NCBI GenBank assembly: GCA_963850995.1 | Contig: CAWKNQ010000013.1 | Span: 186,001-250,000 of the forward strand | Origin: Gaiellasilicea sp963850995 | GTDB lineage: Bacteria > Actinomycetota > Thermoleophilia > Gaiellales > Gaiellaceae | Direction: 5' to 3' | Length of the DNA: 64,000 bases | Shown: one piece after another, positions 53,135 through 62,506 of the stretch | Layout: each line of letters opens with the position of its first letter | Position numbering within the stretch: position 1 is the first letter of the stretch | Translations under genes and position numbers: made by a program | Notes under the pieces: model-generated | Database searches by the model: none | What the model was told of the DNA's origin: nothing | Seen by the model: the letters and a program-made list of their open reading frames with translations, nothing else

Positions 53135-54859
53135 ATGCCGCAGACGGGTGATCTCGCCCGCCGCCTGGCCGTCGCGCGCGGCGACGAGCCTGCTGACCTC
53201 GTCGTCCGCGGCGGCCGCGTCCTCTCGGTCTTCACGCGCGAGTGGCTCGAGGCCGACGTGGCGATCTGCGACGGCACGATCGCCGGGCTCGGACGCTACG
53301 AGGGCGCAGAGACCCTGGACGCGGCGGGGTCCTACGTCGTTCCGGGGTTCATCGACGCGCACATGCACCTCGAGACGTCCAAGCTGCTCCCGTCGGAGTT
53401 CGCCCGGCTGGTGCTGCCGTTGGGCACGACCGCGGTGGTCGCAGACCCACACGAGATCGCGAACGTGCTCGGCACCGACGGCGTCCACTGGCTCGTCGAC
53501 GTCTGCGACGACCTCCCGCTCGACGTCTTCTTTACCGCCTCCTCGTGCGTGCCCGCCTCGCAGTTCGAGTCGCCGCGCCGGCCGTTCACGCCCGGCGACC
53601 TCGAGAGCCTGCTGCGGCGGAAGCGGGTGATCGGCCTGGCGGAGATGATGAACTTCCCGGGCGTGATCGCCGGCGCCGAAAGCGAGCTCGCCAAGCTCGC
53701 GGTCGCCGGAGCGCATCACGTCGACGGCCACGCGCCGGGGGTGCTCGGCCGCGCGCTCCAGGCGTACGCTGCCGCGGGCATCCGCTCGGACCACGAGGCG
53801 TTCACGCCGGAGGAGGGGCGAGAGCGCCTGCGCGCCGGGATGTGGCTGCTGATCCGGGAGGCATCGGCGGCGCGGAACCTGAAGGCCCTCGCGCCGCTCG
53901 TCGTCGAGCTCGGGCCGGCCCGGATGGCGTTCTGCACCGACGACCGCGAGCCGGAGCACATCGCCGAGGACGGCCACATCAACGCGATCGTGCGCGACGC
54001 GGTCTCGTACGGCGTCGCGCCCGAGGACGCGCTCGTGCTCGCCTCGCACCACCCGGCGCTCTGGCACGGGCTGGACGACCTGGGCGCGATCGCGCCGGGC
54101 TACCAGGCCGACCTGCTGCTCCTGCCCGACCTGGAGGGCTTCGTGCCCGAGATCGTGCTCAAGCGTGGCCGGGCGGTGGACGAGATTCCACCGACACCGG
54201 TGCCCGAGTGGGTGACGCAGAGCGTGCGGATCAAGGATGTGTCCGCGACCGACTTCCGCGTCGCGTGGGAGGGCGGCCGAGCGCGCGTGATCGGCCTCGT
54301 GCCGGGCCAGATCGTCTCCGACGCGCTCGTCGAGGAGCTGCGCGCGGAGGACGGCGCCGCGCTCGCCGAGCCGGAGCGCGACCTCGCCAAGATCGCCGTG
54401 ATCGAGCGGCACCTCGGCACCGGCCGGATCGGCATCGGCTTCGTCCGCGGCTTCGGCCTCGATCGGGGCGCGTTCGCGTCGACGTTCTCGCACGACGCCC
54501 ACAACCTCGTCGTCGTCGGCACGAGCGACGGCGACATGGCTCGCGCCGTCGAGCGGCTGGTCGAGCTCGGTGGCGGCATCGTGGTCGTCGACGGCGGCGA
54601 AGTCGCGGCTGAGCTGCCGCTTCCCGTCGCCGGCCTTCTCTCCGACCTGCCGCTCGACGACGTGATCGCGGCGAGCGAGGCGACGGTTGCAGCCGTCCAC
54701 GCGCTCGGCTCGGAGGTCGCGTCACCCTTCCAGTCCCTCGCCTTCCTCGCCCTCTCGGTGATCCCGAGCCTGAAGCTGACGGATCACGGGCTCGTGGACG
54801 TCGACCGCTTCGAGCTCGTCCCGTTGGCCGCGGACGCGGCCGCGGTGTCGCACGTCTAG
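53135..54859 (+). CDS. ade: Adenine deaminase
   Basis: 574 aa amidohydrolase converting adenine to hypoxanthine. LVVRGGRVLSVFTREW at the start of the composite domain, metal motif DAHMHLE, ADPHEIANVLG, and the C-terminal adenine deaminase domain (DGGEVAAELPLPVAGLLSD). I chose ATG 53135 because upstream codons overlap the divergent gene and carry no homology. Purine salvage, or nitrogen supply next to a catabolic cluster. Confidence 0.92.
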   Translation: MPQTGDLARRLAVARGDEPADLVVRGGRVLSVFTREWLEADVAICDGTIAGLGRYEGAETLDAAGSYVVPGFIDAHMHLETSKLLPSEFARLVLPLGTTAVVADPHEIANVLGTDGVHWLVDVCDDLPLDVFFTASSCVPASQFESPRRPFTPGDLESLLRRKRVIGLAEMMNFPGVIAGAESELAKLAVAGAHHVDGHAPGVLGRALQAYAAAGIRSDHEAFTPEEGRERLRAGMWLLIREASAARNLKALAPLVVELGPARMAFCTDDREPEHIAEDGHINAIVRDAVSYGVAPEDALVLASHHPALWHGLDDLGAIAPGYQADLLLLPDLEGFVPEIVLKRGRAVDEIPPTPVPEWVTQSVRIKDVSATDFRVAWEGGRARVIGLVPGQIVSDALVEELRAEDGAALAEPERDLAKIAVIERHLGTGRIGIGFVRGFGLDRGAFASTFSHDAHNLVVVGTSDGDMARAVERLVELGGGIVVVDGGEVAAELPLPVAGLLSDLPLDDVIAASEATVAAVHALGSEVASPFQSLAFLALSVIPSLKLTDHGLVDVDRFELVPLAADAAAVSHV

Positions 54860-56113
54860 CGCACGGTGATCTGCTGCACCATCCTCGACGGGTGCAGCGA
54901 GCAGAAGAGGCGGTAGACGCCCGCCTTGGTGAACCGGTGCTTGAAGACGCCGGACATCGTCCACGGCGCCGAGAATCCCTCCGGGCCGCCCACGACGGTC
55001 ACGTCGTGCGGGACCCCGCCGCGGAAGCTCCAGGTAAAGGTGGCGCCTCGCTTCAACAGGATCCGCTCGGCGCCGTAGCGGAAGTCGCCGACCCAGGTCG
55101 AGCGCGCGGTCGAGACGGGCCCCGACGGCGCCCGCGGCAACGGCATCGAGAACGGCGGCGGCGCCGACGGACGGCCGAGGTCGAGCTCGAGCGCCGGGGT
55201 CGCCCCGCAGCCCTCGACGGCGCCCGGCGCGAGGAAGAGGAGCATGATCCCCATCGCGCGCGTGTGCGGCCTCCCGTTGTCGTAGACCGCGGCCAGACGC
55301 AGCGTCTGGCCCTTCGCCACCGGGATCCCGTCGGTCGAGCGGAAGGAGGACATCTTCGTCGGGCCGGGCTCGTGCAGGATCGGCCTCGGCAGCGGTCCGC
55401 CCCAGGTCGGGCGCGACGTGAACGGCGTCGTCCGGCAGGTCGCGTTGCGGAGCTCGAGCCGGATGCCGCCGCCGTGGAGGTGGCCGCCCCCGGAGACGAG
55501 CCGCCCGCTCTCGGGCACCGTGAAGTCGGCGGTCTTCGCGAAGGTGGAGAAGCGCTTGCCGCCGCCGGGGACGTCGAAGACGGGGTCCGGGCCGGTGCAG
55601 TTGCGGATGTCGAGCCAGACCGGCTTCACCGGCGTCAGCGTCTCGCCGGTCACGTAGCGCACCCGGTAGCGGATGTAGCCGTCGAGCCGGCGCGGCTTGT
55701 GGTTCATCAGCATGTAGAGGAGGCCCCAGCGGTCGGTCGCCTTGTTCGCGTACCCGAAGCCGCGCGGGAGCGTCAGCGCCAGTCGCTCCTCACCCTCGGC
55801 GAAGAAGCGCTCGCCGGCCCCGCCACAGGTGTAGTCGGGCACGCCGAGCTTGGCGAAGACGATGTGGTGGAGCATCACCTTGTCGCGACCCTGGACGCGG
55901 CCGCTCGCGTCGACGACTTCGGCGTCCATGCCCACGACGTAGCCGTCGACCCTGAGGTGAGTCGGCGAGCAGGGGCTCCTGCGCGACGCCGTACGCCTCG
56001 ACCGAGATCGGCCCGGTCGTGAACGTCAGGACGCGCTCCTCGGCCCGAGCGAGCGCAGGCACGACCAGCGTGGCCGCGACGGAGGCGACCAGGAGGCGTG
56101 CGACCCGGCTCAC
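54856..56113 (-). pseudogene. Secreted SURNod19-like/cupredoxin protein, frameshifted near the N-terminus
   Basis: GTG 56113 opens a signal peptide (LLVASVAATLVVPALARA) and ERVLTFTTGPISVEAYG. The frame is lost near 55955 and continues in the next as VDGYVVGMDAEVVDASGR. The middle (MLHHIVFAKLG, GGHLHGGGI) resembles stress up-regulated Nod19-type or copper monooxygenase-like domains. The C-terminus is a cupredoxin with His, FCSLHPSRM giving the Cys-His-Met type 1 copper set. Restored length about 419 aa. Ends 4 bp inside the convergent ade gene. Confidence 0.65.
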
Positions 56114-56156
56114 GTCGATGACTGTAGCTCAGGTTTCGCGGGGGTACACTTGAGGC

Positions 56157-56381
56157 GTGAGCTGGCCCTGGATCGTGCTGCTCGCCATCGCAGTCGGCCT
56201 CGTCGTGGCCGCCGAGTGGCAGCGCGTGGGCGGCTTGCTCGGGGCGGACGCACGGCGGGCCCGAGAGCGCCGGAAGCGCAAGGCAAGCCTCAAGCTGATC
56301 CGGTCCGAGGAGGAGGAGTTCGCGGAGAGCGTCCAGCGCGACCTGGATCAGCTGCCGACCTTCGAGAAGGACAGGCGCTAG
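56157..56381 (+). CDS. Small membrane-anchored basic/acidic protein
   Basis: 74 aa from GTG 56157. One N-terminal helix (PWIVLLAIAVGLVVAAEW), then a highly charged Arg/Lys then Glu-rich coil. A TACACT box at 56145-56150, close to the start, suggests a leaderless message. Divergent from the cupredoxin gene. Unknown function. Confidence 0.6.
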   Translation: MSWPWIVLLAIAVGLVVAAEWQRVGGLLGADARRARERRKRKASLKLIRSEEEEFAESVQRDLDQLPTFEKDRR

Positions 56382-56387
56382 GCGGAT

Positions 56388-58802
56388 CTAGCGGACGACG
56401 AAGGTCGTCTGCAGGACGCGCGTGTTCGGCAGGATCCCGCCGACGTTCTCCATGTTCCGCGTCTCCTGGTAGTCGGAGATCTGGAGGCGCAGTACGTGCC
56501 GACCCTTGCGGAGCCCGTTGGTCGGAACGAGCACCGTTCCGGCGCCGAAGCGGCCACGGCGCGCGGTGCCGTCGACGCTGACGACGAGTGACGCACGATC
56601 GACTCCGGCTCCGCGGTCGGAGACCGCGACCGCGAGCTGCCGGCCGGCCGCGACCCGCGGTGTGCGGAGGGCAGCCGTGGGCGGCGTGGCGTCGTTCAGC
56701 CAGTAGCGGAACGAGAACTTCCCGGCACTCGCGCCCGAGGGGCTGTCGAAGACGACGTCGTAGCTGCCCGCGACGGGGAGGATGGCGCCTGCGGCCGGCA
56801 CCGGATCGCCGAAGGTGCGCAGGTAGGGGTTCAGGTTGAACGGGAGGGCCGCGTACCCGGTCAGGCGCCGTTCGTCGCCCGCGACCACGATCCGCGGCTC
56901 GACCCGCACGCCCTTCGCCCGACTTGTGACGACGACCCCGAAGTTGACCGCAGGCCGGGCGAGCGTGACCCGGAAGACGCGCTCCGGCCCCGGCAACCGG
57001 ACGGCGAAGCCGTGACCGGCCGGGCGCTCCGGGTAGCGGTAGGCCGTGATCCTGCTCGTGCCGCCCTTCGTCGTCGAGGAGTAGGTGCCGGGACGGCGCA
57101 GCGGCGTCGACTTCACGCCGGCGAGAGCGGCCGTGCCGGTGCGGAACCAGTACGGGATCCGACGCCGCTCGGAGCCGAGCGTCAGCACGATGTAGCCGGC
57201 GAGCTCCGTGTCGGGCGCGTTCGCGGTCGTGACGGTCATCGCAAGCGTTCCCGGCACGCTCACGGCGGGCGGAACGGAGATCGCGACCGACGGCGCGCCG
57301 CTCTGAGGCTCGAGCGTCACCGTCCACGGTCCGGCGCCGCCCCCGGCGTCCGTGAGCTCGATCTGCTGCGTCACGGTGGCGGTCGCGGCGACGAGCCCGA
57401 ACGAGAGCGCCACCGGTCGAGCGAAGACGAGCGGATTGTCCGCGCGCTGCAGATTGATCACGCCGCCGCCGGCTCGCACCGTCGCGAGCTCGACGAGCTT
57501 GCGCTCGTCGGCGTACGCGGGGTCACCTGTGAGCGCGAGGGCCGACTTCACCTGCGCGGGCGTCCAGGTCGGGTGACGCTGGAGCAGGAGCGCAGCGGCG
57601 CCGGCGACGTGCGGCGCGGCCATGCTCGTGCCGGAGAGCGGCGTCCAGGAGCCGCCGGGCGCCGCCGAGACGATCGAGACGCCGGGAGCGCTGACCTCGG
57701 GCTTCAGCTGCAGCGAGAGCGGGGTGGGGCCGCTGGACGAGAAGTCCGCGACGACGTCCTCCGCGCCGCTCCGCGTGGTCGAGACGGCGGCGACCGTGAT
57801 GGCGTCCGGCGCCGTCCCGGGCGAGCTCACCGAGCCGCGGCCGAAGTCCTCGTAGTCATTCCCGGCGGAAACCACCGGAACGACCCCGGCCCGCGCGGCC
57901 GCTGCGAGCGCCTGCACGACGATGTCGCGGGACGGCTCGATCTCGGGCTCGCCGAGCGACATGTTGATCACGTCCATGCCGTCCGCGACCGCCGCCTCGA
58001 TCGCCGCCACGAGCTCGGGCGAGTTGCCGTCGAGCCCGACGTCCGCGTCGGTCGGGATCGTCAGCGCCTTGTAGTTGCCGAGGTACGCCCGGGGTGCGAC
58101 ACCGGAGACGCGTTCACCCTCTGCCGGCGTGTTCGCATTGCCCGCGGCGATGCCGGCGACGTGGGTGCCGTGGGAGGAGTGCACGGGGTCGAACGGCTTC
58201 GACGCATGCCTCCAGGTGGCATTGGCCGGCGGGAACGCGCGCGCGACGATCACCTTGGCGTTCGTGTACGCCGTCTGGCCCTTGGGGAAGCCGGCCGGCA
58301 TCGTGTACCCGGCGGGAGAGAAGAAGGGGTGTGTCTGGTCGATCCCCTCGTCGATGATCGCAATCTTCATCCCCTCGCCTGCGTTCTGGAGCCCGGGAGC
58401 CCAGAGCGAGGGTGCGCCGATCTGCTGCGGGCTGCGGTCGAGCTGCATGCGATAGCGCGCGCTCGGATAGACGGTCTCGACGCCGGGAAGGGCGGCCAGT
58501 CGTCCGAGCTGCGAGCGGGGGAGGACGATCGCCATTCCGTTCGCGACGAGCCGGTAGCGCCAGCGGATCTGCGCCTGCGGCAGCGCCGCCTCGATCCGCT
58601 GCTCGAGCGCCGCCTGGGAGGCTGCCAGCGCCTGCGTCTGGGCAGCCCGGCCGGCGAGCCAGCGCGTCGTCCCGAGCGGCTTCTGCGCGAGCGAGACGAC
58701 CACCTCGACGGGCTCGTCGGTCGAGACGGGCTCGTCGGCGCGTGCCGCCGCCGGCCCGAGCGCGAGCAGGCAGAGAGAGACGATCAGGAGGCCCCGGCGC
58801 AC
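56388..58802 (-). CDS. Secreted S8 family serine peptidase (subtilase)
   Basis: 804 aa. Signal peptide (LLIVSLCLLALGPAAARA), inhibitor I9-type propeptide (about residues 30-118), then catalytic Asp in IAIIDEGID (D151), His in HGTHVAGIAAG and Ser in SGTSMAAPHVAGAA. Long C-terminal beta-rich region of about 380 aa, probably for substrate or cell-surface binding. Extracellular protein breakdown. All three catalytic residues intact. Confidence 0.93.
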   Translation of the reverse strand: MRRGLLIVSLCLLALGPAAARADEPVSTDEPVEVVVSLAQKPLGTTRWLAGRAAQTQALAASQAALEQRIEAALPQAQIRWRYRLVANGMAIVLPRSQLGRLAALPGVETVYPSARYRMQLDRSPQQIGAPSLWAPGLQNAGEGMKIAIIDEGIDQTHPFFSPAGYTMPAGFPKGQTAYTNAKVIVARAFPPANATWRHASKPFDPVHSSHGTHVAGIAAGNANTPAEGERVSGVAPRAYLGNYKALTIPTDADVGLDGNSPELVAAIEAAVADGMDVINMSLGEPEIEPSRDIVVQALAAAARAGVVPVVSAGNDYEDFGRGSVSSPGTAPDAITVAAVSTTRSGAEDVVADFSSSGPTPLSLQLKPEVSAPGVSIVSAAPGGSWTPLSGTSMAAPHVAGAAALLLQRHPTWTPAQVKSALALTGDPAYADERKLVELATVRAGGGVINLQRADNPLVFARPVALSFGLVAATATVTQQIELTDAGGGAGPWTVTLEPQSGAPSVAISVPPAVSVPGTLAMTVTTANAPDTELAGYIVLTLGSERRRIPYWFRTGTAALAGVKSTPLRRPGTYSSTTKGGTSRITAYRYPERPAGHGFAVRLPGPERVFRVTLARPAVNFGVVVTSRAKGVRVEPRIVVAGDERRLTGYAALPFNLNPYLRTFGDPVPAAGAILPVAGSYDVVFDSPSGASAGKFSFRYWLNDATPPTAALRTPRVAAGRQLAVAVSDRGAGVDRASLVVSVDGTARRGRFGAGTVLVPTNGLRKGRHVLRLQISDYQETRNMENVGGILPNTRVLQTTFVVR

Positions 58803-58866
58803 GGCGCAATGGTAGGGAAGGCGTGTGAAAACGGTGTTACGAGTGCGGCTACACTGACGATCCCAC

Positions 58867-58950
58867 GCGGATGTGGCGGAATTGGTAGACGCGCACGGTT
58901 CAGGTCCGTGTGCCCTTCGGGGCGTGGAGGTTCAAGTCCTCTCATCCGCA
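58867..58950 (+). tRNA. tRNA-Leu (CAG)
   Basis: 84 nt with a long variable arm. Acceptor GCGGATG/CATCCGC, anticodon loop TTCAGGT with CAG, T arm GGAGGTTCAAGTCCTC. CCA not encoded. A TACACT -10 box lies at 58850-58855, 11 bp before the tRNA; no convincing -35 box. Confidence 0.95.
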
Positions 58951-58996
58951 CCTCAGTCTCCACGCTCGCGGGCTAGCCCCGGCGCTCGCCGCCCGC

Positions 58997-59722
58997 ATGC
59001 TCGATCCCAGCCTCCCGGTGCCGGCACAGGGACGGACGTTCGCCGCGCGGCGGCGAGTGCGTCTCGCGGACGTGGACTCCCAGGGCCGCGTGCGGCTCGA
59101 CGCGGTCGCGCGGTTCCTCCAGGACGTCGCGATCGACGACGTCCAGGAGACGGGCTGGGGGCTTCCCGAGCACCTCTGGTTCGTCCGGCGGATCCGGATC
59201 GTGGTGCACGAGCCGCTCCTGGCAGATCGCGAGCTCGAGCTGCTCACCTGGTGCAGCGGCGTTGCCGCGATCGCCGCGGGCCGGCGCTGGTCGGTCACGG
59301 GCGACAGCGGCGGGCGAGTCGAAGTCGACAGCGTCTGGATCCACCTCGGCCCCGACCAGCGGCCCGCGCGGATCGACGGCTTCGACGTCTATGCCGACGG
59401 AACAGACGGCCGGCGTGTGTCGACGAAGCTCGAGCTCCCGGACCCTCCCGGCGACGCGCTTCGGTCGGCATGGCCGCTGCGGCTGTCCGACGTCGACCTG
59501 CACGGGCACGTCAACAATGCGGTCTACTGGCAGGCGGTCGAGCAGGTGCTCGCGTCTGCCGGTCTCGACCCTCGGCAGCCGCTCGTCGCCGAGCTCGAGT
59601 ACCGCGATCCGGTCGATCTCGGCGACGCGCTCGAGCTTGCGACGGCGACCGACGAGCAAGATGTGCTCGTCGGGTTCTGCGTGGACGGCGCGGTCAAGGC
59701 CGTCGCTCGCGCAGGTCGATAG
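58997..59722 (+). CDS. Acyl-ACP thioesterase family protein
   Basis: 241 aa double hotdog. First hotdog VRLADVDSQGRVRLDAVARFLQD; second LRLSDVDLHGHVNNAVYWQAVEQ with the N-x-x-Y-W motif and ELEYRDPVDLGD. Releases fatty acids from ACP or CoA in known relatives. I use ATG 58997 because the longer frame starts inside the tRNA-Leu gene. Its end overlaps the convergent Rsm22-like gene by 29 bp. Confidence 0.85.
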   Translation: MLDPSLPVPAQGRTFAARRRVRLADVDSQGRVRLDAVARFLQDVAIDDVQETGWGLPEHLWFVRRIRIVVHEPLLADRELELLTWCSGVAAIAAGRRWSVTGDSGGRVEVDSVWIHLGPDQRPARIDGFDVYADGTDGRRVSTKLELPDPPGDALRSAWPLRLSDVDLHGHVNNAVYWQAVEQVLASAGLDPRQPLVAELEYRDPVDLGDALELATATDEQDVLVGFCVDGAVKAVARAGR

Positions 59723-60633
59723 CGTCGCCCCAGGCTGCGCCACGCGCGTCCTTGTAGAGCGCTCCCTGCTTGCGGCTGACGGTGCGGGCGTGGATGCCGT
59801 CCGGCTCGCAGGTGACGAGGTTGACGTGGCCGGAGCGGGTCTGCGGCCGGCGGATGAGCCGAGCCGCGGCGCTCGTCACCGGCACCCGTGAGAGCACCGC
59901 ATAGGCGAACTTCTCGTCCTCGTAGCCGAGCTCGACGCCCTTCGCACGGCGGTGCAGCTTCGAGCGGGGGAGACGGACGCCGAAGTGACACCAGTCGTCA
60001 CTCGGCAGCGGGCAGGTCAGGTCGTGCGGGCACGGTGCGACGGTGAAGCCACCAGCCGCGATCACCGCCGAGCGCGCCTCGAGGATCCGCCGGTAACCGG
60101 CGGGCGTTCCGGGCTCGACGAATGCGATCGCGTCCGCGGCCGCCGACCAGAGCTGCGTCACGACCGACGGAGACGGGAGCTCACCGAGCACGTAGCTCGC
60201 GACCACGAGATCGGCAGGTCCGCGCGCGTCCGACGCGTCCGCCTGCACCCAGTGTCCGTCGGGGAGGAGCTCACGGCCCGCAGCGACCATCTCCGGCTCC
60301 GCCTCGACGAGAGTCAGCTCCATCGAGCGACGGCCACGTCGCGAGAGCCGCCCAGGCCGCGACGCCCGGTCCGGCCCCGACGTCGAGCAGCGAGCGTGGC
60401 GTCCAGCCGGGCCGCCCAAGCGCGACCTGCCGGAAGACGGACGCTGTCGCCGCATAGGTCGCAGGCGCGCGATAGGCGAGGTACGCGGCGACGCCGGCCT
60501 GCGTGCTCGCCGCCCGCACAGACGCGGCGTCCTGGCCGCGGTAAGCGGCCGACAGCCGCTCGACCTCCTGCTCGACGGAGCCGCCCGCGCGCGCGACGAC
60601 CCGCTCGATCGCCTCGGCCAGCGGCGGCGGCAG
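59694..60633 (-). pseudogene. Rsm22-like small-subunit rRNA methyltransferase, frameshifted
   Basis: N-terminal part (PPPLAEAIERVVARAGGS, LLDVGAGPGVAAWAAL) in one frame. Near 60325 the frame changes, continuing as MELTLVEAEPEMVAAGREL and the Rsm22 C-terminal block CPHDLTCPLPSDDWCHFGVR...SKLHRRAKGVELGYEDEKF with the Cys residues of a presumed FeS cluster. Start unclear: no ATG/GTG near; CTG 60633 is a guess. Full length would be about 312 aa. Confidence 0.78.
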
Positions 60634-60641
60634 CGCGACGG

Positions 60642-61100
60642 CTACGGGGAGAGCACCGCCAGCACGTCGTCGGCGTGGGTATCCGCCTTCACGTTGCGCA
60701 TCTCCTTGGCGACCTTGCCGTCCTCGTCGATCACGAACGTGGAGCGGGAGACACCCATGTACGTCTTGCCGGCGTAGGTCTTCTCGCCCCAGACGCCGTA
60801 CTCGTCGCACGTCTTGTGGTCAGTGTCGGCGAGGAGCGTGAACGGGAGGTCGTACTTGGCCTTGAACTTCACGTGCGACTGCTCGTCGTCGGGACTGACG
60901 CCGAGCACGACCGCACCGGCGCGCTCGAAGTCGCCCCAGGCGTCGCGGATTCCGCACGCCTGCGTCGTGCACCCGGGTGTGTCGTCCTTGGGATAGAAGT
61001 AGAGGACGACAGGCTTGCCTCGCAGGTCCGAGAGCCTCACCGTGGAGCCGTCGTCGGACGTCAGCTCGAAGTCCGGTGCTGCGGTTCCTTCCTCGATCAT
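60642..61100 (-). CDS. bcp: Thioredoxin-dependent peroxiredoxin, BCP/PrxQ type
   Basis: 152 aa. Peroxidatic Cys in TPGCTTQACGIRD with the resolving Cys five residues later, preceded by VVLYFYPKDD. Reduces hydroperoxides with thioredoxin. Both are Cys, not Sec. Strong ribosome site AAGGAGG. Overlaps or abuts the Rsm22-like gene downstream. Confidence 0.94.
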   Translation of the reverse strand: MIEEGTAAPDFELTSDDGSTVRLSDLRGKPVVLYFYPKDDTPGCTTQACGIRDAWGDFERAGAVVLGVSPDDEQSHVKFKAKYDLPFTLLADTDHKTCDEYGVWGEKTYAGKTYMGVSRSTFVIDEDGKVAKEMRNVKADTHADDVLAVLSP

Positions 61101-61135
61101 GCGTGCCTCCTTCGTGGGATAGAGAGCGAGTACTC

Positions 61136-61750
61136 CTAGAAGTCGATGCGCATCACGACTCGGCGGAGGGTTGGATGGCTTGCCTCGGTGAACCCGGCGT
61201 CAGCGAAGGTGTCGCGGGTGCCGACGTGCAGCTCCTCAACGAGGAAGTTCTGCGCCTCCGTGATCATCGGGTAGCCCTCGAGTGCACGGGCGCCGCGTTC
61301 CCGCGCGAAGTCCACGGTCGCGCGCGCGAGCGCCCGGCTGATGCCGCGGCGACGGAACCCGGTGCGGGTGACGAAGCACGTCACGGCCCAGACGCTGTCG
61401 TCGGTCTTGTCCTCACCTCGGTCCGCCCAGGGGACGCGGGTCTTGAGCAGCAGGCGCGGGTAGGCGGTGCGAGGCTCGACCGCGCACCAGCCGACAGGCT
61501 CGCCGTCGAGGTAGGCCACAAGGCCGGCCGTCGTGCCCGACTCCGGGTGATCGCAGTCGGTCTGCTCGCGGAGCCGGTGGGCGCGTTCCTCCGCGGGAAA
61601 CGAGGCCCAAGACTCCCCGGGCCGCATCTTGTACCGCTGGCAGTAGCACCTGGACGGGTCACCGCGCGTGCCGAAGACGGCCTGGAGATCCTCCCAGCTC
61701 GTCTCGTTGCCAGGGACAGTCGTGACTGCCGGCTGCCCTACCTGAGCCAC
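61136..61750 (-). CDS. GNAT family N-acetyltransferase
   Basis: 204 aa from GTG 61750 with GAGGAG six bases upstream. Acetyl-CoA loop VTRTGFRRRGISRALARATV; N-terminal CYCQRYKMRPGESWASF segment is typical of a subgroup sometimes annotated as DUF/YHS-adjacent acetyltransferases. Substrate unknown. Divergent from the next gene with 28 bp between the two starts. Confidence 0.85.
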   Translation of the reverse strand: MAQVGQPAVTTVPGNETSWEDLQAVFGTRGDPSRCYCQRYKMRPGESWASFPAEERAHRLREQTDCDHPESGTTAGLVAYLDGEPVGWCAVEPRTAYPRLLLKTRVPWADRGEDKTDDSVWAVTCFVTRTGFRRRGISRALARATVDFARERGARALEGYPMITEAQNFLVEELHVGTRDTFADAGFTEASHPTLRRVVMRIDF

Positions 61751-61778
61751 ACAACTCCTCTCGCTAGATTCCGACGCG

Positions 61779-62135
61779 ATGCTAACCGCACACGGCATCC
61801 TTGCCGTCCTCGTCGTCGCTGTGCCCGCGCTCGCGGCGCTCGTCGGCGGCCTCGTCTACTGGCGCCGGCGCGGTGCGGGCCGCCTCGTCGCCAACCTGCT
61901 CGCGCTCGCGCAGACGCTGCTCGTCGCTCAGGTCGCGCTCGGACTGCTGCTCCTCTCCGACGAGCGGCGGGCCACGGACGAGCTCCACTACGTCTACGGG
62001 TCGCTCGCGCTGGGGGCGATTCTGGTGCCGTGGCTGTACGCCCCGGCAGCCGGGCCGAAGCGCCTCGCCTGGTTCGCCGGCACCTCGCTCCTCGCCGCCG
62101 CGCTCGCCGTGCGAGCATTCATGACCGGATCGTGA
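61779..62135 (+). CDS. Four-helix membrane protein, unknown
   Basis: 118 aa, helices ILAVLVVAVPALAALVGGLV, LLALAQTLLVAQVALGLLLL, LALGAILVPWLYA and FAGTSLLAAALAVRAF. A loop DELHYVYGSLALG between the second and third is reminiscent of small heme/cytochrome-like membrane subunits, but I cannot assign it. Overlaps the next gene by 4 bp. Confidence 0.68.
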   Translation: MLTAHGILAVLVVAVPALAALVGGLVYWRRRGAGRLVANLLALAQTLLVAQVALGLLLLSDERRATDELHYVYGSLALGAILVPWLYAPAAGPKRLAWFAGTSLLAAALAVRAFMTGS

Positions 62136-62506
62136 AGCGCTTCTTCACCCAGATGAACGCCACCGTGCGCGGCTTCCTGATCATCGCGTTGATCGCGGCC
62201 GTGGTCGTGGTGCTCTCATTGCAGTCGGTGCTCGCGACCGTCGGCGGCCTCCTCCAGATCGCCTTCTTCCTCGCGATCGCGTTCTTCCTCTTCCTGCTCT
62301 GGCGCGAGAAGCGCGGCGACATCGAGACCTGGTCCGACCGGGGCCGCTATGTCTTCTACGCCGCCGTCATCCTCGCGGTGGTCGACATCGGAGCGTTCAT
62401 CGGTCTCGGCGCCTCCGGTCTCGACGCGCTCGCGTTCTTCCTCGTGCTCGGCGCCTGCGCCTACGCGGCGTTCCGCGTCTGGCGCAACGAGCATCGCTAC
62501 GTCTGA
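62132..62506 (+). CDS. Three- to four-helix membrane protein, unknown
   Basis: 124 aa from GTG 62132 (ATG 62153 possible). LIIALIAAVVVVLSLQSVLA, LLQIAFFLAIAFFLFLLW, then a W-S-D-R-G-R-Y segment and two more helices. Co-translated with the previous membrane gene. Convergent with the selenoprotein candidate, overlapping by 10 bp. Confidence 0.7.
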   Translation: MKRFFTQMNATVRGFLIIALIAAVVVVLSLQSVLATVGGLLQIAFFLAIAFFLFLLWREKRGDIETWSDRGRYVFYAAVILAVVDIGAFIGLGASGLDALAFFLVLGACAYAAFRVWRNEHRYV

